A stretch of 64,000 nt of DNA from DASUWK01 sp036378435 (GTDB lineage: Bacteria > Chloroflexota > Dormibacteria > Dormibacterales > Dormibacteraceae). Numbering within the stretch: position 1 is the first letter of the stretch; each line of letters opens with the position of its first letter. The stretch lies in contig DASUWK010000062.1 of the NCBI GenBank assembly GCA_036378435.1, forward strand, positions 30,745 to 94,744, read 5' to 3'. Made by a program: the position numbers and the translations under genes. The notes beneath the pieces are model-generated. The model had not been told where the DNA came from and ran no database searches. It saw only the letters and a list, made by a program, of their open reading frames with translations. This document shows positions 1 through 9,871 of this stretch, one piece after another.

Positions 1-379
1 CCGGGTAGTAGGCGTGGGCGGGCGGGATCGACTGCGGGCCGAGCCCGACGTTGACGCCCTGGCCGTCGGGCACGCCCAGCAGCGTGACCCCCGCCGGACC
101 GTAGTCGTAGTAACTGGCGGTGGCGTCGGCATAGCCGAGCCCGCCGCCGCCCGATTGCGTGCTGAAAGCCAGCGGGAAGCTCGAGTCCACGGTCAGGAAC
201 TGCAGCGAGTTGTCGTACCCGAAGACGCGCAGACCGGCCGCCTTGGCGCCGGCCCCGTAGCGCTCCACGCTGTCAGGGATCTGCGCGAACGCGACGAAGG
301 GCAGCACGAAGAGGGGAAGGAGGGCCACTGGGATGCCGATCAGGAGGACTCGGTAGCGACGCTTCAAACCTCTTTTCAT
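1..379 (-). CDS. Secreted or membrane-anchored protein, 5' part only
   Basis: Reading leftward from an ATG at 379, the frame stays open for 126 codons to the window edge, so only the N-terminal part is present. The product starts with a basic stretch (MKRGLKRRYR) and a hydrophobic core up to about residue 32 (PFVAFA), a typical signal peptide or anchor. The exported part is Gly/Tyr/Ser rich, with a GGGG run near residue 77, and matches no family I recognise. Its ATG overlaps the TGA of the upstream ABC ATPase in a 4-bp ATGA, so it is translationally coupled to the liv-type importer operon and probably co-transcribed with it. A link to transport is inferred from position only. Confidence 0.75.
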   Translation of the reverse strand, partial: MKRGLKRRYRVLLIGIPVALLPLFVLPFVAFAQIPDSVERYGAGAKAAGLRVFGYDNSLQFLTVDSSFPLAFSTQSGGGGLGYADATASYYDYGPAGVTLLGVPDGQGVNVGLGPQSIPPAHAYYP

Positions 380-2124
380 GCCTCAACCTCCTGACCTTGG
401 AGGAACTCGCGCAGCAGCTCTTCGGGCTCGCGCCCCTGCTTCGCGGCCTGTTCCTGAAGTGCCCTCATCAGTGCGGCCGGGAGCCGCAGTGTCAGCTCCT
501 CCATCAAGTCGAAGCTCAAGTGCCCATCGGCGGTGACTCCGGCAGCCGGCTCTTTGGCGGCCGCCGTGCCGAGGTATGAGCTCGCGATGAGGGACTGGTC
601 CTGGCGCAGCCGCGCGGCCGACTCTTCGTGCGCGATCGTGCCCTGCTCGAATACGTAGGCCCTGTCCGCGATCGCAAGCGCGCTGTCCACGAACTGCTCA
701 ACGAGCAGGACCGCCGTTCCTTCCGCTTGGAAGACCTCGACGTAGGAGAACAGGCGCTGCACGATCGTCGGCGCGAGGCCCTGCGACATCTCGTCGATCA
801 TCAGCAGCTTCGGCCGGACCAGCAGGGCGCGGGCGATGGCGAGCATCTGCTGCTCGCCGCCGCTCAGGCTTCCCGCCAGCTGCCGCCGCCGCTTGCCGAG
901 CACGGGAAAGGTGTCGTAGGCGGGCTTCAGGTCGCCGTTGCGATGGCCGCTGTAGCTGGCGAGGCGGAGCGTGTCCTCGACCGTCAGCTTCTGAAAGAGG
1001 CCGCGACCCTGCGGGACGTGCAGCAGGCCGAGGCGCACGATGTCCTGCGCGGCGCTGCGCGTGATGTCGTGCCCGTCGAAGGTGATCTTCCCGCGGGTGG
1101 CTCGAATGATGCCCGACAGCGCCCGCAGCGTCGTGGTCTTGCCGGCTCCGTTCGCGCCGATGCAGGCGACCACCTCGCCCTTGCCGACGCGGAGGTTGAC
1201 GTCGCGGATAACCTCGAGATGTCCGTACCCGGCGGCGAGGCCCGTGACCTCGAGCAGGGGTTCGAACTCTGTGGTTGCCGGCTTCGCCTTGGCCGGAGCT
1301 GCCGCGACCGGCGTCAGGCCCTCGACGTCGGTGGCGTCGGGCGACTCGACCTCGAGCTTTTCCTTCGCCTCGCCGAGATAGGCGGCGATGACCTGGGGGT
1401 TGTTGCGCACCTCTTCCGGCTTGCCTGAGGCGAGCAGCCGCCCGAAGTCCAGGACGTAGATGTAGTCGCAGGCGCGCATCACGAGGCTCATGTCGTGGTC
1501 GACCAGCAGCACCGAGGTCTTGAAGCGCTCGCGCACACGCTGCAGCAGGTCCGCGAAATGAAGCGTCTCGTCGGCGTCTAGCCCGGCTGCGGGCTCGTCG
1601 AGCAGCAGCAGCTGCGGGCGCAGGCAGAGCGCGCGGGCGACCTCGACACGCCGCTGGATCCCGACTGGGAGATCGCCGGCCAGAACGTCCTGGTACGCGA
1701 GCAGCTCCAGCGCGTGGAGGGTGGCGCGCGCGTACTCGGTGGCGCGCTTCTCCTGGTAAACGGCGACCGGCAAGCGGAGCGCGTCGGCCACGATGTTCCG
1801 CCGGCTGAGCGCGTCGATCGGGAGCTTCAGGTTCTCGAGCACGGTCATGCTCGGCCAGAGCTGGAGGTTCTGGAACGTGCGCGCGATGCCGATCTGGGCG
1901 CGCTCGTGCGGCTTCAGCCCGCCGAGGGGCCTGCCGTCGTAGTGCATGGTCCCTTCGTCGGGGTTGATGACGCCGGAGATGCAGTTGAAAAGCGTCGTCT
2001 TGCCGGCGCCGTTGGGGCCGATCAGGCCGAGGATCTCGCCGCGGTTCAGGTCGAAGCCGACATGGTCGAGCGCGGTGACGCCGCCGAAGCGGACGACGAC
2101 GTCCTTTACCGACAGGAGGCTCAT
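376..2124 (-). CDS. Fused LivG-LivF type ABC transporter ATPase with C-terminal RHH-like tail
   Basis: Both ATPase subunits of a branched-chain amino acid (HAAT) importer lie in one 582-residue chain. The LivG-like half (about 1-250) has Walker A GPNGAGKT at 36-43 and Walker B LLLLDEP near 172. The LivF-like half (about 290-520) has Walker A GANGAGKT at 323-330, signature LSGGEQ at 420-425 and Walker B LLMIDE at 440-445. An Ala/Pro linker joins them. LivG and LivF are usually separate proteins of about 240-250 residues. Residues 543-576 (LTLRLPAALMRALQ onward) resemble a ribbon-helix-helix unit, which is unusual for an ABC ATPase. The gene overlaps livM upstream by 4 bp and the secreted-protein gene downstream by 4 bp. 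The substrate is not evident: amino acids, urea, amides or aromatics are all possible for this family. Confidence 0.9.
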   Translation of the reverse strand: MSLLSVKDVVVRFGGVTALDHVGFDLNRGEILGLIGPNGAGKTTLFNCISGVINPDEGTMHYDGRPLGGLKPHERAQIGIARTFQNLQLWPSMTVLENLKLPIDALSRRNIVADALRLPVAVYQEKRATEYARATLHALELLAYQDVLAGDLPVGIQRRVEVARALCLRPQLLLLDEPAAGLDADETLHFADLLQRVRERFKTSVLLVDHDMSLVMRACDYIYVLDFGRLLASGKPEEVRNNPQVIAAYLGEAKEKLEVESPDATDVEGLTPVAAAPAKAKPATTEFEPLLEVTGLAAGYGHLEVIRDVNLRVGKGEVVACIGANGAGKTTTLRALSGIIRATRGKITFDGHDITRSAAQDIVRLGLLHVPQGRGLFQKLTVEDTLRLASYSGHRNGDLKPAYDTFPVLGKRRRQLAGSLSGGEQQMLAIARALLVRPKLLMIDEMSQGLAPTIVQRLFSYVEVFQAEGTAVLLVEQFVDSALAIADRAYVFEQGTIAHEESAARLRQDQSLIASSYLGTAAAKEPAAGVTADGHLSFDLMEELTLRLPAALMRALQEQAAKQGREPEELLREFLQGQEVEA

Positions 2125-3137
2125 GCGGCGACCTTCGGCGCGGCCTTCGGCCGAGCCCCGACGAGATGTCCGACCCGGCCGAAGTCGCGGGCGAGGTTCC
2201 CCCAGACGCCGTCCGGCGCGATGATCAGCTGAACGACCAGCAGGGCGCCCAGCCCGAGGTTGAACCAGTCGTAGCGGATGCCCGGGAACAGCTGCCCGAG
2301 GATCGCCGGCACGAAGGCCATGAAGATGCCGCCAAGCGCGGCCGCGGGCACGAAGCGGACGCCCATCAGCACCGCGAACGCCGCGAACGGCAGCGAGTAG
2401 AAGAGGCTGAAGATGCTGGAGCTCACCGACCCGAGCGCGGCCGGCACGAAAGCGCCGCCCAGGCCGGCGATCGCGGCCGAGAGGCCGAACGCGAGCAGCT
2501 TGTAGCGGGTAAGGCTGACCCCCATCGTCGCCGCCGCGACCTCGGAGTCACGGATGGCGCGGAAGCGCCGGCCGCTGCCCGAGTCGTGGAGGTTGACGAC
2601 GAGCACGGCGACGAGGCCGAACAGCGCCAGCAGCACCCAGTACGCGTGCAGGACGTTGTGGAAGCTGTCCATCGTGTAGCCGAGCACGGTGATCGGCGGC
2701 ACCGTCCAGCCGTTCAGACCGCCCGTGAACCAGGCGTAGTTCTGGTCCTGGAAGAAGTAGCCGTCGAAGACCAGCGCCACGCCGACCGTCACGATCGCGA
2801 GCAGGATGCCGCGCAGGCGCAGCGCCGGCAGGCCGACCAGCACCCCGAGCGTGAACGAGAGCAGCACCCCGCAGATGACCGCGAGCGGGAAGGCGACCTT
2901 GTACTGGACGGTCAGCATGCTGACCATGTAGGCGCTGATGCCGACGAACGTCGCCTGGCACAGGGAGATCTGGCCCACGTAGCCCGTCAGCACGACGAGC
3001 GACAGGATCGCGAAGCCGAAGATCACCGCCAGCGCGGCCGTGAACTGGAAGGTCGAGTTCAGGAAGACGGGGATGATGGCGGCGGCCGCGAGGGCGACGA
3101 TGCCAAGGCCGAATTTGCCCAGCCTGGAGCTGATCAC
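2121..3137 (-). CDS. livM: Branched-chain amino acid type ABC transporter permease LivM
   Basis: This 338-residue integral membrane protein has about nine hydrophobic segments. It carries the family sequence GYVGQISLCQATFVGISAY near residues 51-69 and the EAA-like cytoplasmic loop RAIRDSEVAAATMGV, which contacts the ATPases. It forms the inner-membrane channel with LivH. The order binding protein-LivH-LivM-ATPases, with ATGA-type 4-bp overlaps on both sides, marks a single operon read leftward. The length is normal for LivM and nothing appears truncated. Confidence 0.92.
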   Translation of the reverse strand: MISSRLGKFGLGIVALAAAAIIPVFLNSTFQFTAALAVIFGFAILSLVVLTGYVGQISLCQATFVGISAYMVSMLTVQYKVAFPLAVICGVLLSFTLGVLVGLPALRLRGILLAIVTVGVALVFDGYFFQDQNYAWFTGGLNGWTVPPITVLGYTMDSFHNVLHAYWVLLALFGLVAVLVVNLHDSGSGRRFRAIRDSEVAAATMGVSLTRYKLLAFGLSAAIAGLGGAFVPAALGSVSSSIFSLFYSLPFAAFAVLMGVRFVPAAALGGIFMAFVPAILGQLFPGIRYDWFNLGLGALLVVQLIIAPDGVWGNLARDFGRVGHLVGARPKAAPKVAA

Positions 3138-4018
3138 GCCTGCCTCCCGACGAGCGCGCTCTGCCTGCGCAGCAGCAGCACGGCGAGGATGACGACGATC
3201 GCCACGACCTTCGAGAAGCCGAGCGACAGGCCCGGGATGAGGGCGTGCGGGTACGTCTCGAACAGTCCCAGCGCGAAGCCGCCGACCACCGTGAGAGGCA
3301 GGGAGACCAGGCCGCCGATCAGCGCCGCCGCCAGCGCGTCGAGCACCAGCAGCGTCATCGAGATCGTGTCGAAGTTGATGAAGGGCGTGATCAGGATCCC
3401 GGCCAGGGCGGCGACGGCGCTCCCCATGACCCAGGAGATCGACCCGACGAGCCCGACTGGGACGCCCCAGATGCGCGAGGTGTCGACGTCCTCGGACACC
3501 GCGCGCATTGCGATTCCGACCTTCGTCAGCCGCAGGAAGACGGCCAGTCCGGCGGCCAGCGCGATAGCCACCACGATGATCAGGACGTGGTTGAAGCTGA
3601 CCGGGGCGCCGGCGACGGAGAACACGGCGTCACCGTTGGGAATCGCGATCGGCACGTGATATTGCGTGTTGCCCCAGATCAGTGAGGCGCCGGCTTGCAG
3701 CACCAGCAGCACGCCGATGGTGACGACGGCTTTGATGAGCTGGGTGCGTCCCGCAAGCCAGTAGAAGACCGCCCACTGCAGCGCCAGCCCGAGCACCACC
3801 GAGAACAAAAGGCCCGCTATCAGTGAGAGCCAGAAGTTCTGGTGGGTGCGATGGAAGAACACATCCCAGGCGACGAACGTGCTGAACATGCCCATCGCGC
3901 CGTTCGCGAAGTTGAGCACCCCCGTGACGCGGTAGACGAGCACGATGCCGAGCGCTGCCAGCGCGAAGATGCCGCCCAGGCTGAGCCCGATGATCGTGTT
4001 GGCTATGAAGGTGGTCAT
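3134..4018 (-). CDS. livH: Branched-chain amino acid type ABC transporter permease LivH
   Basis: This 294-residue permease has eight or so membrane segments. It shows the LivH hallmarks GLSLGGIFALAALGIVLVYR at the N-terminus, NFANGAMGM, and the EAA-loop sequence KVGIAMRAVSEDVDTSRIWGV. It pairs with LivM to form the translocation pore. Its start is 12 bp after the stop of the binding-protein gene, and its stop overlaps the livM start by 4 bp. The length is standard for LivH. Confidence 0.92.
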   Translation of the reverse strand: MTTFIANTIIGLSLGGIFALAALGIVLVYRVTGVLNFANGAMGMFSTFVAWDVFFHRTHQNFWLSLIAGLLFSVVLGLALQWAVFYWLAGRTQLIKAVVTIGVLLVLQAGASLIWGNTQYHVPIAIPNGDAVFSVAGAPVSFNHVLIIVVAIALAAGLAVFLRLTKVGIAMRAVSEDVDTSRIWGVPVGLVGSISWVMGSAVAALAGILITPFINFDTISMTLLVLDALAAALIGGLVSLPLTVVGGFALGLFETYPHALIPGLSLGFSKVVAIVVILAVLLLRRQSALVGRQA

Positions 4019-4030
4019 GTCATCCGGCCG

Positions 4031-5608
4031 TCAGTAGTCGATGTTGTAGGTCTGGCAGTAGACAGGGGTGCTGTCCGTGTGCCAGGTGCCTCCCTTAGCC
4101 TCGGGCATGTCGTCGTGGTGCAGCCAGTGGAAGCAGCGCGTCGGCTCGTGGCCGCCTTTGCTGTCCAGGCTCGTGTAGCTGATCGGCTGGGTCCAGCCGG
4201 TCTGGAAGTTGCTCAAGGAGTCGAGCGCCTGCACGAGTGAGGCGCGCGTCAGGTTGGCACCGGCGTTCTTCGCCGCCTGCACGAACACCGCCGCGGCATC
4301 CCAGGCGTTCTGGCAGTAGACGTCGAGGTTCGGTACCTGCGACGGGTAGAACGCCTTGATCGTGTTCAGGTAGTCGGAGACCGTCGCGTTCGAGCGGTTG
4401 TCATAAGGCGAGATGTAGGCGGCGAGCGACTCCGCGCCACCTGAATCCTGGCCGCCAGACTGCGGGCCGCTGCCGAGGCCGTAGCCGTACTGGTATTGGA
4501 AGTTGTTCGAGTCGTTTGGCGCCGCGGTGAGGTCGCCCTTGTCGAGCCCGAAGCCGAACACGGGCGGGAACCAGTTCGCGCGCTTCATCGCGTCGAAGAG
4601 GCGCTTGATGCTGCCCGGGTCGACGCCCACGACCAACCCGTCGGGGCACGCCCCGCCCTGACCGTGCGTCTGGCCGGCGTTGCACCCGTTGTGCTCGAGG
4701 TTGAACACCGTGCCGTCGTAGTCAGGCTGGGTGGCGGAAACGTCCTCCTCGTCGGTGTGCTGCAAACCGCACTCCTGCAGGGCTCGCGCGTTGGCGACCT
4801 TGACGACCTGCTGCACCCAGGCGATGTCGCTCAACGTCACGACAGCCGGGTGCTTGAACTTGCCCTGGGCCGCGAACTGACACTCGCGGTCGGCCTCGGT
4901 CAGACCGACATCGATGAAGTTCGGGCCGGTCGGGAAACTGATCGGGTACTTGAACTCGTTGGGAGTGCCCAGTCCGCCGATGACGGGGATGCCCGCGCCA
5001 CCCTGGCTTTCGGGCTTCGCGATGAAGTTCACCTCGTTGTCCTCCGCCTTCGGGTACGTCGACCCGACCAGGGCGAGCACGTGCTGCTGCGCCATCTGGA
5101 GCGCACAGGAGTGTGTCTGCGTGGGGTCGTACTGCGAATCGCAGTACACCATCACGATCTTGCGGCCGTTGATGCCCCCCTGGGCATTCACCTTCGCGAA
5201 GTACGCACGGACCGCGTCACGCTCGACGGACGCGTCCACCGGGCCGGTCATGTCGAAGATGCCGCCGACCAGGATCGTGCTGCCGCTGACGCCCGACGCC
5301 GCCTGGCTGTTCGACGTCTGAGCGGCTGCCGCGGCCGCGCTGCCGGCGCTGCTGCCGCCGCCGGTCTGGGAATTGCCCCCCGAGCCAGCGGTTGAGCCAC
5401 CGCCGCCTCCAGTGCTGGCAGCTCCGGTGGCGCCGCTGGCGCCGCCGCCGCCGCCGCCCACGTAGGCGACCTGGTTGCCCGTCGCAAAGGAACGGGCGGT
5501 AGCGAAGCCGAGGATCACGCCTGCCGTCAGTGCGGAGGCGAAGAAAGCCACGGCGATCTTCTCGCGAAAAGTCTGGCTGAACAACCCTGTCTCCAACCTC
5601 CCGCCCAA
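4031..5608 (-). CDS. ABC transporter substrate-binding protein (LivJ/LivK type) with a long Gly/Ser linker
   Basis: The 525-residue product has a basic N-terminus and one hydrophobic segment (about 14-36: KIAVAFFASALTAGVILGF). A low-complexity Gly/Ser/Ala stretch follows (about 50-103), then a type I periplasmic binding protein fold (GSTILVGGIFDMTGPVD, FAKVNAQGGINGRKIV, PVIGG). No lipobox Cys is visible, so the protein may be tethered by the uncleaved N-terminal helix with the linker spanning the wall. Several Cys pairs in the ligand domain could form disulfides. It is the first gene of the importer operon. The start is uncertain: TTG at 5608 gives the longest frame, but further in-frame TTGs lie at about 5596 and 5584, close to GGGAGG-type sequence. 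Confidence 0.88.
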   Translation of the reverse strand: MGGRLETGLFSQTFREKIAVAFFASALTAGVILGFATARSFATGNQVAYVGGGGGGASGATGAASTGGGGGSTAGSGGNSQTGGGSSAGSAAAAAAQTSNSQAASGVSGSTILVGGIFDMTGPVDASVERDAVRAYFAKVNAQGGINGRKIVMVYCDSQYDPTQTHSCALQMAQQHVLALVGSTYPKAEDNEVNFIAKPESQGGAGIPVIGGLGTPNEFKYPISFPTGPNFIDVGLTEADRECQFAAQGKFKHPAVVTLSDIAWVQQVVKVANARALQECGLQHTDEEDVSATQPDYDGTVFNLEHNGCNAGQTHGQGGACPDGLVVGVDPGSIKRLFDAMKRANWFPPVFGFGLDKGDLTAAPNDSNNFQYQYGYGLGSGPQSGGQDSGGAESLAAYISPYDNRSNATVSDYLNTIKAFYPSQVPNLDVYCQNAWDAAAVFVQAAKNAGANLTRASLVQALDSLSNFQTGWTQPISYTSLDSKGGHEPTRCFHWLHHDDMPEAKGGTWHTDSTPVYCQTYNIDY

Positions 5609-5685
5609 GTTGGTCTTAGCTGGCGCTCGAGACAGTCTGACTCGGCGCTGCGTACTCGGATGCAGGTTTGCTTATACCAAGTTAC

Positions 5686-6726
5686 TCATGACTTTGAGAA
5701 CGTCTGAACTCGTCGGAGGGGCCCTCGGAAACGCCCTCCCAGCACGCCGACCAGCGCACCGACGAGAGCCGAGAAGATGTCGTTGTAGGCACGGAAGAGA
5801 ATCACCGCGGCAACGCCTGCGTAAAAGGGCACTCCCTGCGTCACCAGCAGGCCGGCGACGATGGCCTCCATCGCTCCCATGCCGCTGGGCAGCAGCGACA
5901 GGCCGCCCAGGATGTGACCAAGGCCGTAGGCGAACGTGGTCTGTCCCAGGCCGACGTGAGGTCCTGCGACGGCAACCACCGCCAGGTAGAACAGCGTCAT
6001 CAGAAAGAAGACGGCGCAGGAATTCCACAGGATCACGAGGATCACGACCCGCGGCGTCGTCATCTGGATGAACGCGGGCCGCAGGCTGCGCAGCTGCTCG
6101 TCGAAACGCCGAAAGACCCGTACCTTTTCAACGATCCCGACGGCCCATTCATAGAGCCGCTTCCAGAGCAGGATCCCGAAGATGCCGGCGTGTGCCAACA
6201 GCATCGCGACGACAAGGGCGATCAGCTCGGGATGGTCGCCGATCCTGGGCAGCACGCCCAGGCCGATCAGCCCGGTGTAGACCAGCTCCTGGAAGGCGAT
6301 GGTCCCGGCCACCGCGCCCGCATTGACACCGTGCTGCTCGCGCTCTTTGAGCAGCGCGATCCGCATGAGGTCGCCCGTGGGCACGAAGATCAGCGTCCGC
6401 CCGACGAACATCACGTAGAGGGCGCGCCGCAGCGTGATCTTGAGGCCCACGCGGCGCAGCGCCGTCCACCACCCGATGCCCTTGGTCAGGTAGATGAGGA
6501 CGACGCAGGGCGCCATGTAGACCAGGTCCGTACGGTTGGCGGACAGGAACAACCTGACGATCCGGCCGGGGTTGACCAGGACGATGAGCCCGGTGAGGCT
6601 GACGGCCGCCAGCGTGATGAGCCAATGGCGGCGCAGGAACATCAGCACCGCGCCGGACCGAGGGTGTCGCTCCACCCAGTTTCCCGAGGCGCGCCCCAAT
6701 CGTTCGACGCTGGTGCTGAACCCCAA
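5686..6726 (-). CDS. Flippase-like / lysylphosphatidylglycerol synthase TM-domain protein (UPF0104, AglD-like)
   Basis: This 346-residue polytopic membrane protein has about eight hydrophobic segments and the family signature GLSLLPSGMGAMEA near residue 280, the PGG(I/L)GxxE motif of the LPG_synthase_TM/UPF0104 family. Members are often found beside glycosyltransferases and are proposed to flip or modify lipid-linked sugars. Domains of this type also form the flippase half of MprF, but the MprF catalytic domain is absent here. It lies 27 bp after the SDR gene on the same strand. A role with the polysaccharide locus downstream is plausible but not shown. TTG at 6726 is the longest start. Confidence 0.8.
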   Translation of the reverse strand: MGFSTSVERLGRASGNWVERHPRSGAVLMFLRRHWLITLAAVSLTGLIVLVNPGRIVRLFLSANRTDLVYMAPCVVLIYLTKGIGWWTALRRVGLKITLRRALYVMFVGRTLIFVPTGDLMRIALLKEREQHGVNAGAVAGTIAFQELVYTGLIGLGVLPRIGDHPELIALVVAMLLAHAGIFGILLWKRLYEWAVGIVEKVRVFRRFDEQLRSLRPAFIQMTTPRVVILVILWNSCAVFFLMTLFYLAVVAVAGPHVGLGQTTFAYGLGHILGGLSLLPSGMGAMEAIVAGLLVTQGVPFYAGVAAVILFRAYNDIFSALVGALVGVLGGRFRGPLRRVQTFSKS

Positions 6727-6753
6727 TGTGGCGCGAACCTTAACGCGCCGCGA

Positions 6754-7578
6754 TCACAGTCCCAAGCCCAGGCGGTAGAGGCGGTCGCGCACCTCGGCCG
6801 GCAGAATCGAGTGCCAGGCCGCGATGGCCTGGGCGTCCACACCGACCAGGTACCGGGCCCGAGGCCTGCTCGCCGTCAGCGCTTTCCCGATCAGCTTGGC
6901 CACGCCCCTCGGATCGCCCATGAACGGCATCGCGAGGCGGGTGCCCAGCTGGGTGCGGCCGTATGCGGTCGAGTAACGCGACCCGGCGCGGCTCTCGAGA
7001 TCGGAGCTGGCGTCAGCCCAGATGCCGGTTCGAAAACCGCCCGGCTCGACGAGCACCACCTTCACTCCGTCCCGCGCCACCTCGATGCGCAGCGCATCGC
7101 TGAGACCCTCGAGCGCGTGCTTGGCGCCCTGGTACCAGCCCGAGAGCGGGGTCGTCGCGACGCCGTAGATCGAGGAGACGTTGACGATGCGCCCACCGCC
7201 GTGCGCGCGCATTCCTGGCAGCGCCAGGCGGGCCAGGCGCATCGGGGCGAAGACCATGGTCTCGAAGACCCGATGCGCCTCGGCGTCGGAGACGTCCTCG
7301 ACGGCGCCGACCGCGCCATAACCCGCGTTGTTGACGAGGCCCCACGGGCGCAGGCGCTCGATGACGCGCTCACAGGCGGCCGGATCGGTCACGTCCAGCT
7401 GCACGGTTCGCACCTCGAGCCCCAGCTGGCTCGCGGCGTCGCGGACCTGCCTGGCCTTCGCGGCCGAGCGCACGCTACCGACCGAATCGAAGCCGCGGCG
7501 TGCCAGCTCGAGGACCGTCGCCAGGCCGATGCCCGAGTTGGCTCCGGTGGTGAGGACGGTGCGGGGCGGCTGCGTGCG
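6754..7578 (-). CDS. Short-chain dehydrogenase/reductase lacking its own standard start codon (in frame with upstream dehalogenase)
   Basis: This is an NAD(P)-dependent oxidoreductase of the classical SDR family. It has the cofactor motif TGANSGIG, the NAG motif (VNNAGYG), an active-site Ser region (VSSIYGV) and the YxxxK pair in WYQGAKHA, so all catalytic residues are present. The open frame starts directly after the TAG (7579-7581) that ends the dehalogenase, in the same frame. The first standard start codon, GTG at 7473, lies after the TGANSGIG motif and would delete the cofactor site. A functional enzyme therefore needs read-through of TAG, a non-canonical start such as ACG at 7575, or correction of a mutation or error. 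The combined order hydrolase-SDR resembles mycobacterial EphD. Confidence 0.8.
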   Translation of the reverse strand, partial: RTQPPRTVLTTGANSGIGLATVLELARRGFDSVGSVRSAAKARQVRDAASQLGLEVRTVQLDVTDPAACERVIERLRPWGLVNNAGYGAVGAVEDVSDAEAHRVFETMVFAPMRLARLALPGMRAHGGGRIVNVSSIYGVATTPLSGWYQGAKHALEGLSDALRIEVARDGVKVVLVEPGGFRTGIWADASSDLESRAGSRYSTAYGRTQLGTRLAMPFMGDPRGVAKLIGKALTASRPRARYLVGVDAQAIAAWHSILPAEVRDRLYRLGLGL

Positions 7579-8469
7579 CTACCCCATGCCGCAGAAGTGA
7601 ACGATCGCCGCCCCGACCTCTTCCCCGGCGTCCTCCTGCAGGAAGTGACCGGCGCCCTCGATCGTGATGTGCTCCGAGCGCTGGGCGCCCGGGATGAGCT
7701 TGATGAACGGCCGGTCTGCGCCGCGGGTGATCGGGTCGCCGTCGCTGAAGCAGCAGTGGAACGGCTTCTCCCAGCGCGCGAGCACCTCCCAAGCCTGGCG
7801 GTTGGCCACGGCGCCGGGGTCGTCCTCGGTGGTCGGGATCAGCAGCGGGAAGGTGCGGGCGGCGACCTTGTGCGGCTCGGTCGGGAATGGAGCCTCGTAC
7901 GCCGCGACGGCCTCGTCGTCGAGCCCGCGGAGGCAGCCGGACTTGACGAGGAACCCGACCGGCAGCTCCTCCACGTTCTGGCTGAAGTCGCGGAAGGCGA
8001 ACCAGGCGTCGCTCGGCTTGTGCAGGCCGTCGGGCAGTCCGGTGTTGGCGGTGACGATGCGAGCGAACCGGTCGGGGATCTCCGTGACCACGCGGAGCCC
8101 GATCAGGCCTCCCCAGTCCTGGCCGAACAGCGTCGCGTCGGTCAAGTCGAGCTGCTCGACGAGGGTCCGGATCCAGGTGACGTAGCGCGCGTAGGTGTAG
8201 TCGCCGGGCTCGGAGGGCTTGTCGGAGCGGCCGAAACCGGGCAGGTCGGGCGCGATGGCCCGCAGGCCCGCGGCCGTGAGGACGGGGATGATCTTGCGGT
8301 AGAGGAAGCTCCACGTCGGCTCGCCGTGCAGCAGCAGGACCGGGTTGGCGTCCCGCGCACCTTCGTCCACGTACGCGATGCGGATGCCGTCCACGTCGGC
8401 GTAGTGCGGCTCGTACGGAAAGGCGGGGAGGCCTTCGAAGCGCTCGTCAGGCGTGCGGAGGATCTCCAC
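7579..8469 (-). CDS. Haloalkane dehalogenase-like alpha/beta hydrolase (HLD-I type)
   Basis: The 296-residue protein has the haloalkane dehalogenase oxyanion/halide motif HGEPTW (48-53), nucleophile motif GQDWGG with Asp118 and halide-binding Trp119, a probable acid in FSDGDP (about 244-246) and catalytic His275 in GAGHF. It would hydrolyse carbon-halogen bonds or, as in related families, epoxides. It ends ...HFCGMG-TAG, and the same frame continues as an SDR. A TAGCGT -10 hexamer lies 7 bp before the GTG start. The substrate cannot be told from sequence, and an epoxide hydrolase role is the main alternative. Confidence 0.87.
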   Translation of the reverse strand: MEILRTPDERFEGLPAFPYEPHYADVDGIRIAYVDEGARDANPVLLLHGEPTWSFLYRKIIPVLTAAGLRAIAPDLPGFGRSDKPSEPGDYTYARYVTWIRTLVEQLDLTDATLFGQDWGGLIGLRVVTEIPDRFARIVTANTGLPDGLHKPSDAWFAFRDFSQNVEELPVGFLVKSGCLRGLDDEAVAAYEAPFPTEPHKVAARTFPLLIPTTEDDPGAVANRQAWEVLARWEKPFHCCFSDGDPITRGADRPFIKLIPGAQRSEHITIEGAGHFLQEDAGEEVGAAIVHFCGMG

Positions 8470-8476
8470 GCGCGTA

Positions 8477-8482
8477 ACGCTA
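8477..8482 (-). promoter_or_regulatory. Putative -10 element (TAGCGT) of the dehalogenase gene
   Basis: The hexamer fits TANNNT and ends 7 bp before the GTG start at 8469. There is no Shine-Dalgarno in between, so the transcript would start at or next to the initiation codon. Confidence 0.4.
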
Positions 8483-8497
8483 CGTCAGCGCGGGTGT

Positions 8498-9622
<1,125 letters not shown>

Positions 9623-9628
9623 GAACGT

Positions 9629-9634
9629 CCCTCC
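9629..9634 (-). promoter_or_regulatory. Strong Shine-Dalgarno (GGAGGG) fixing the TTG start of rpoD
   Basis: GGAGGG read leftward sits 6 bases before TTG at 9622. It selects this rare start over the GTG at 9613 and contrasts with the many genes here that lack any Shine-Dalgarno. Confidence 0.65.
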
Positions 9635-9871
9635 ACGCGCTAATGTTTCCCGCCCGAGCGGTCAGATAACCGCGGCGTTGCCGAATTTCGGGTCAGCCGG
9701 TCTCCGACCCGCTCGAGTTCGACGGCCGCACCGGCCGGCGGCGGGTCTGCGGCCCCCGTCAGCTTCTAACTCCCCGCTCCCAATTCTCTTATCTACGCGA
9801 AGGGACCGTGGCGAGTCCATCCCTCGGGCCGGGCGGAGGCGACTGCGCGCGCTTCTTATTTGTTGCCCGAA

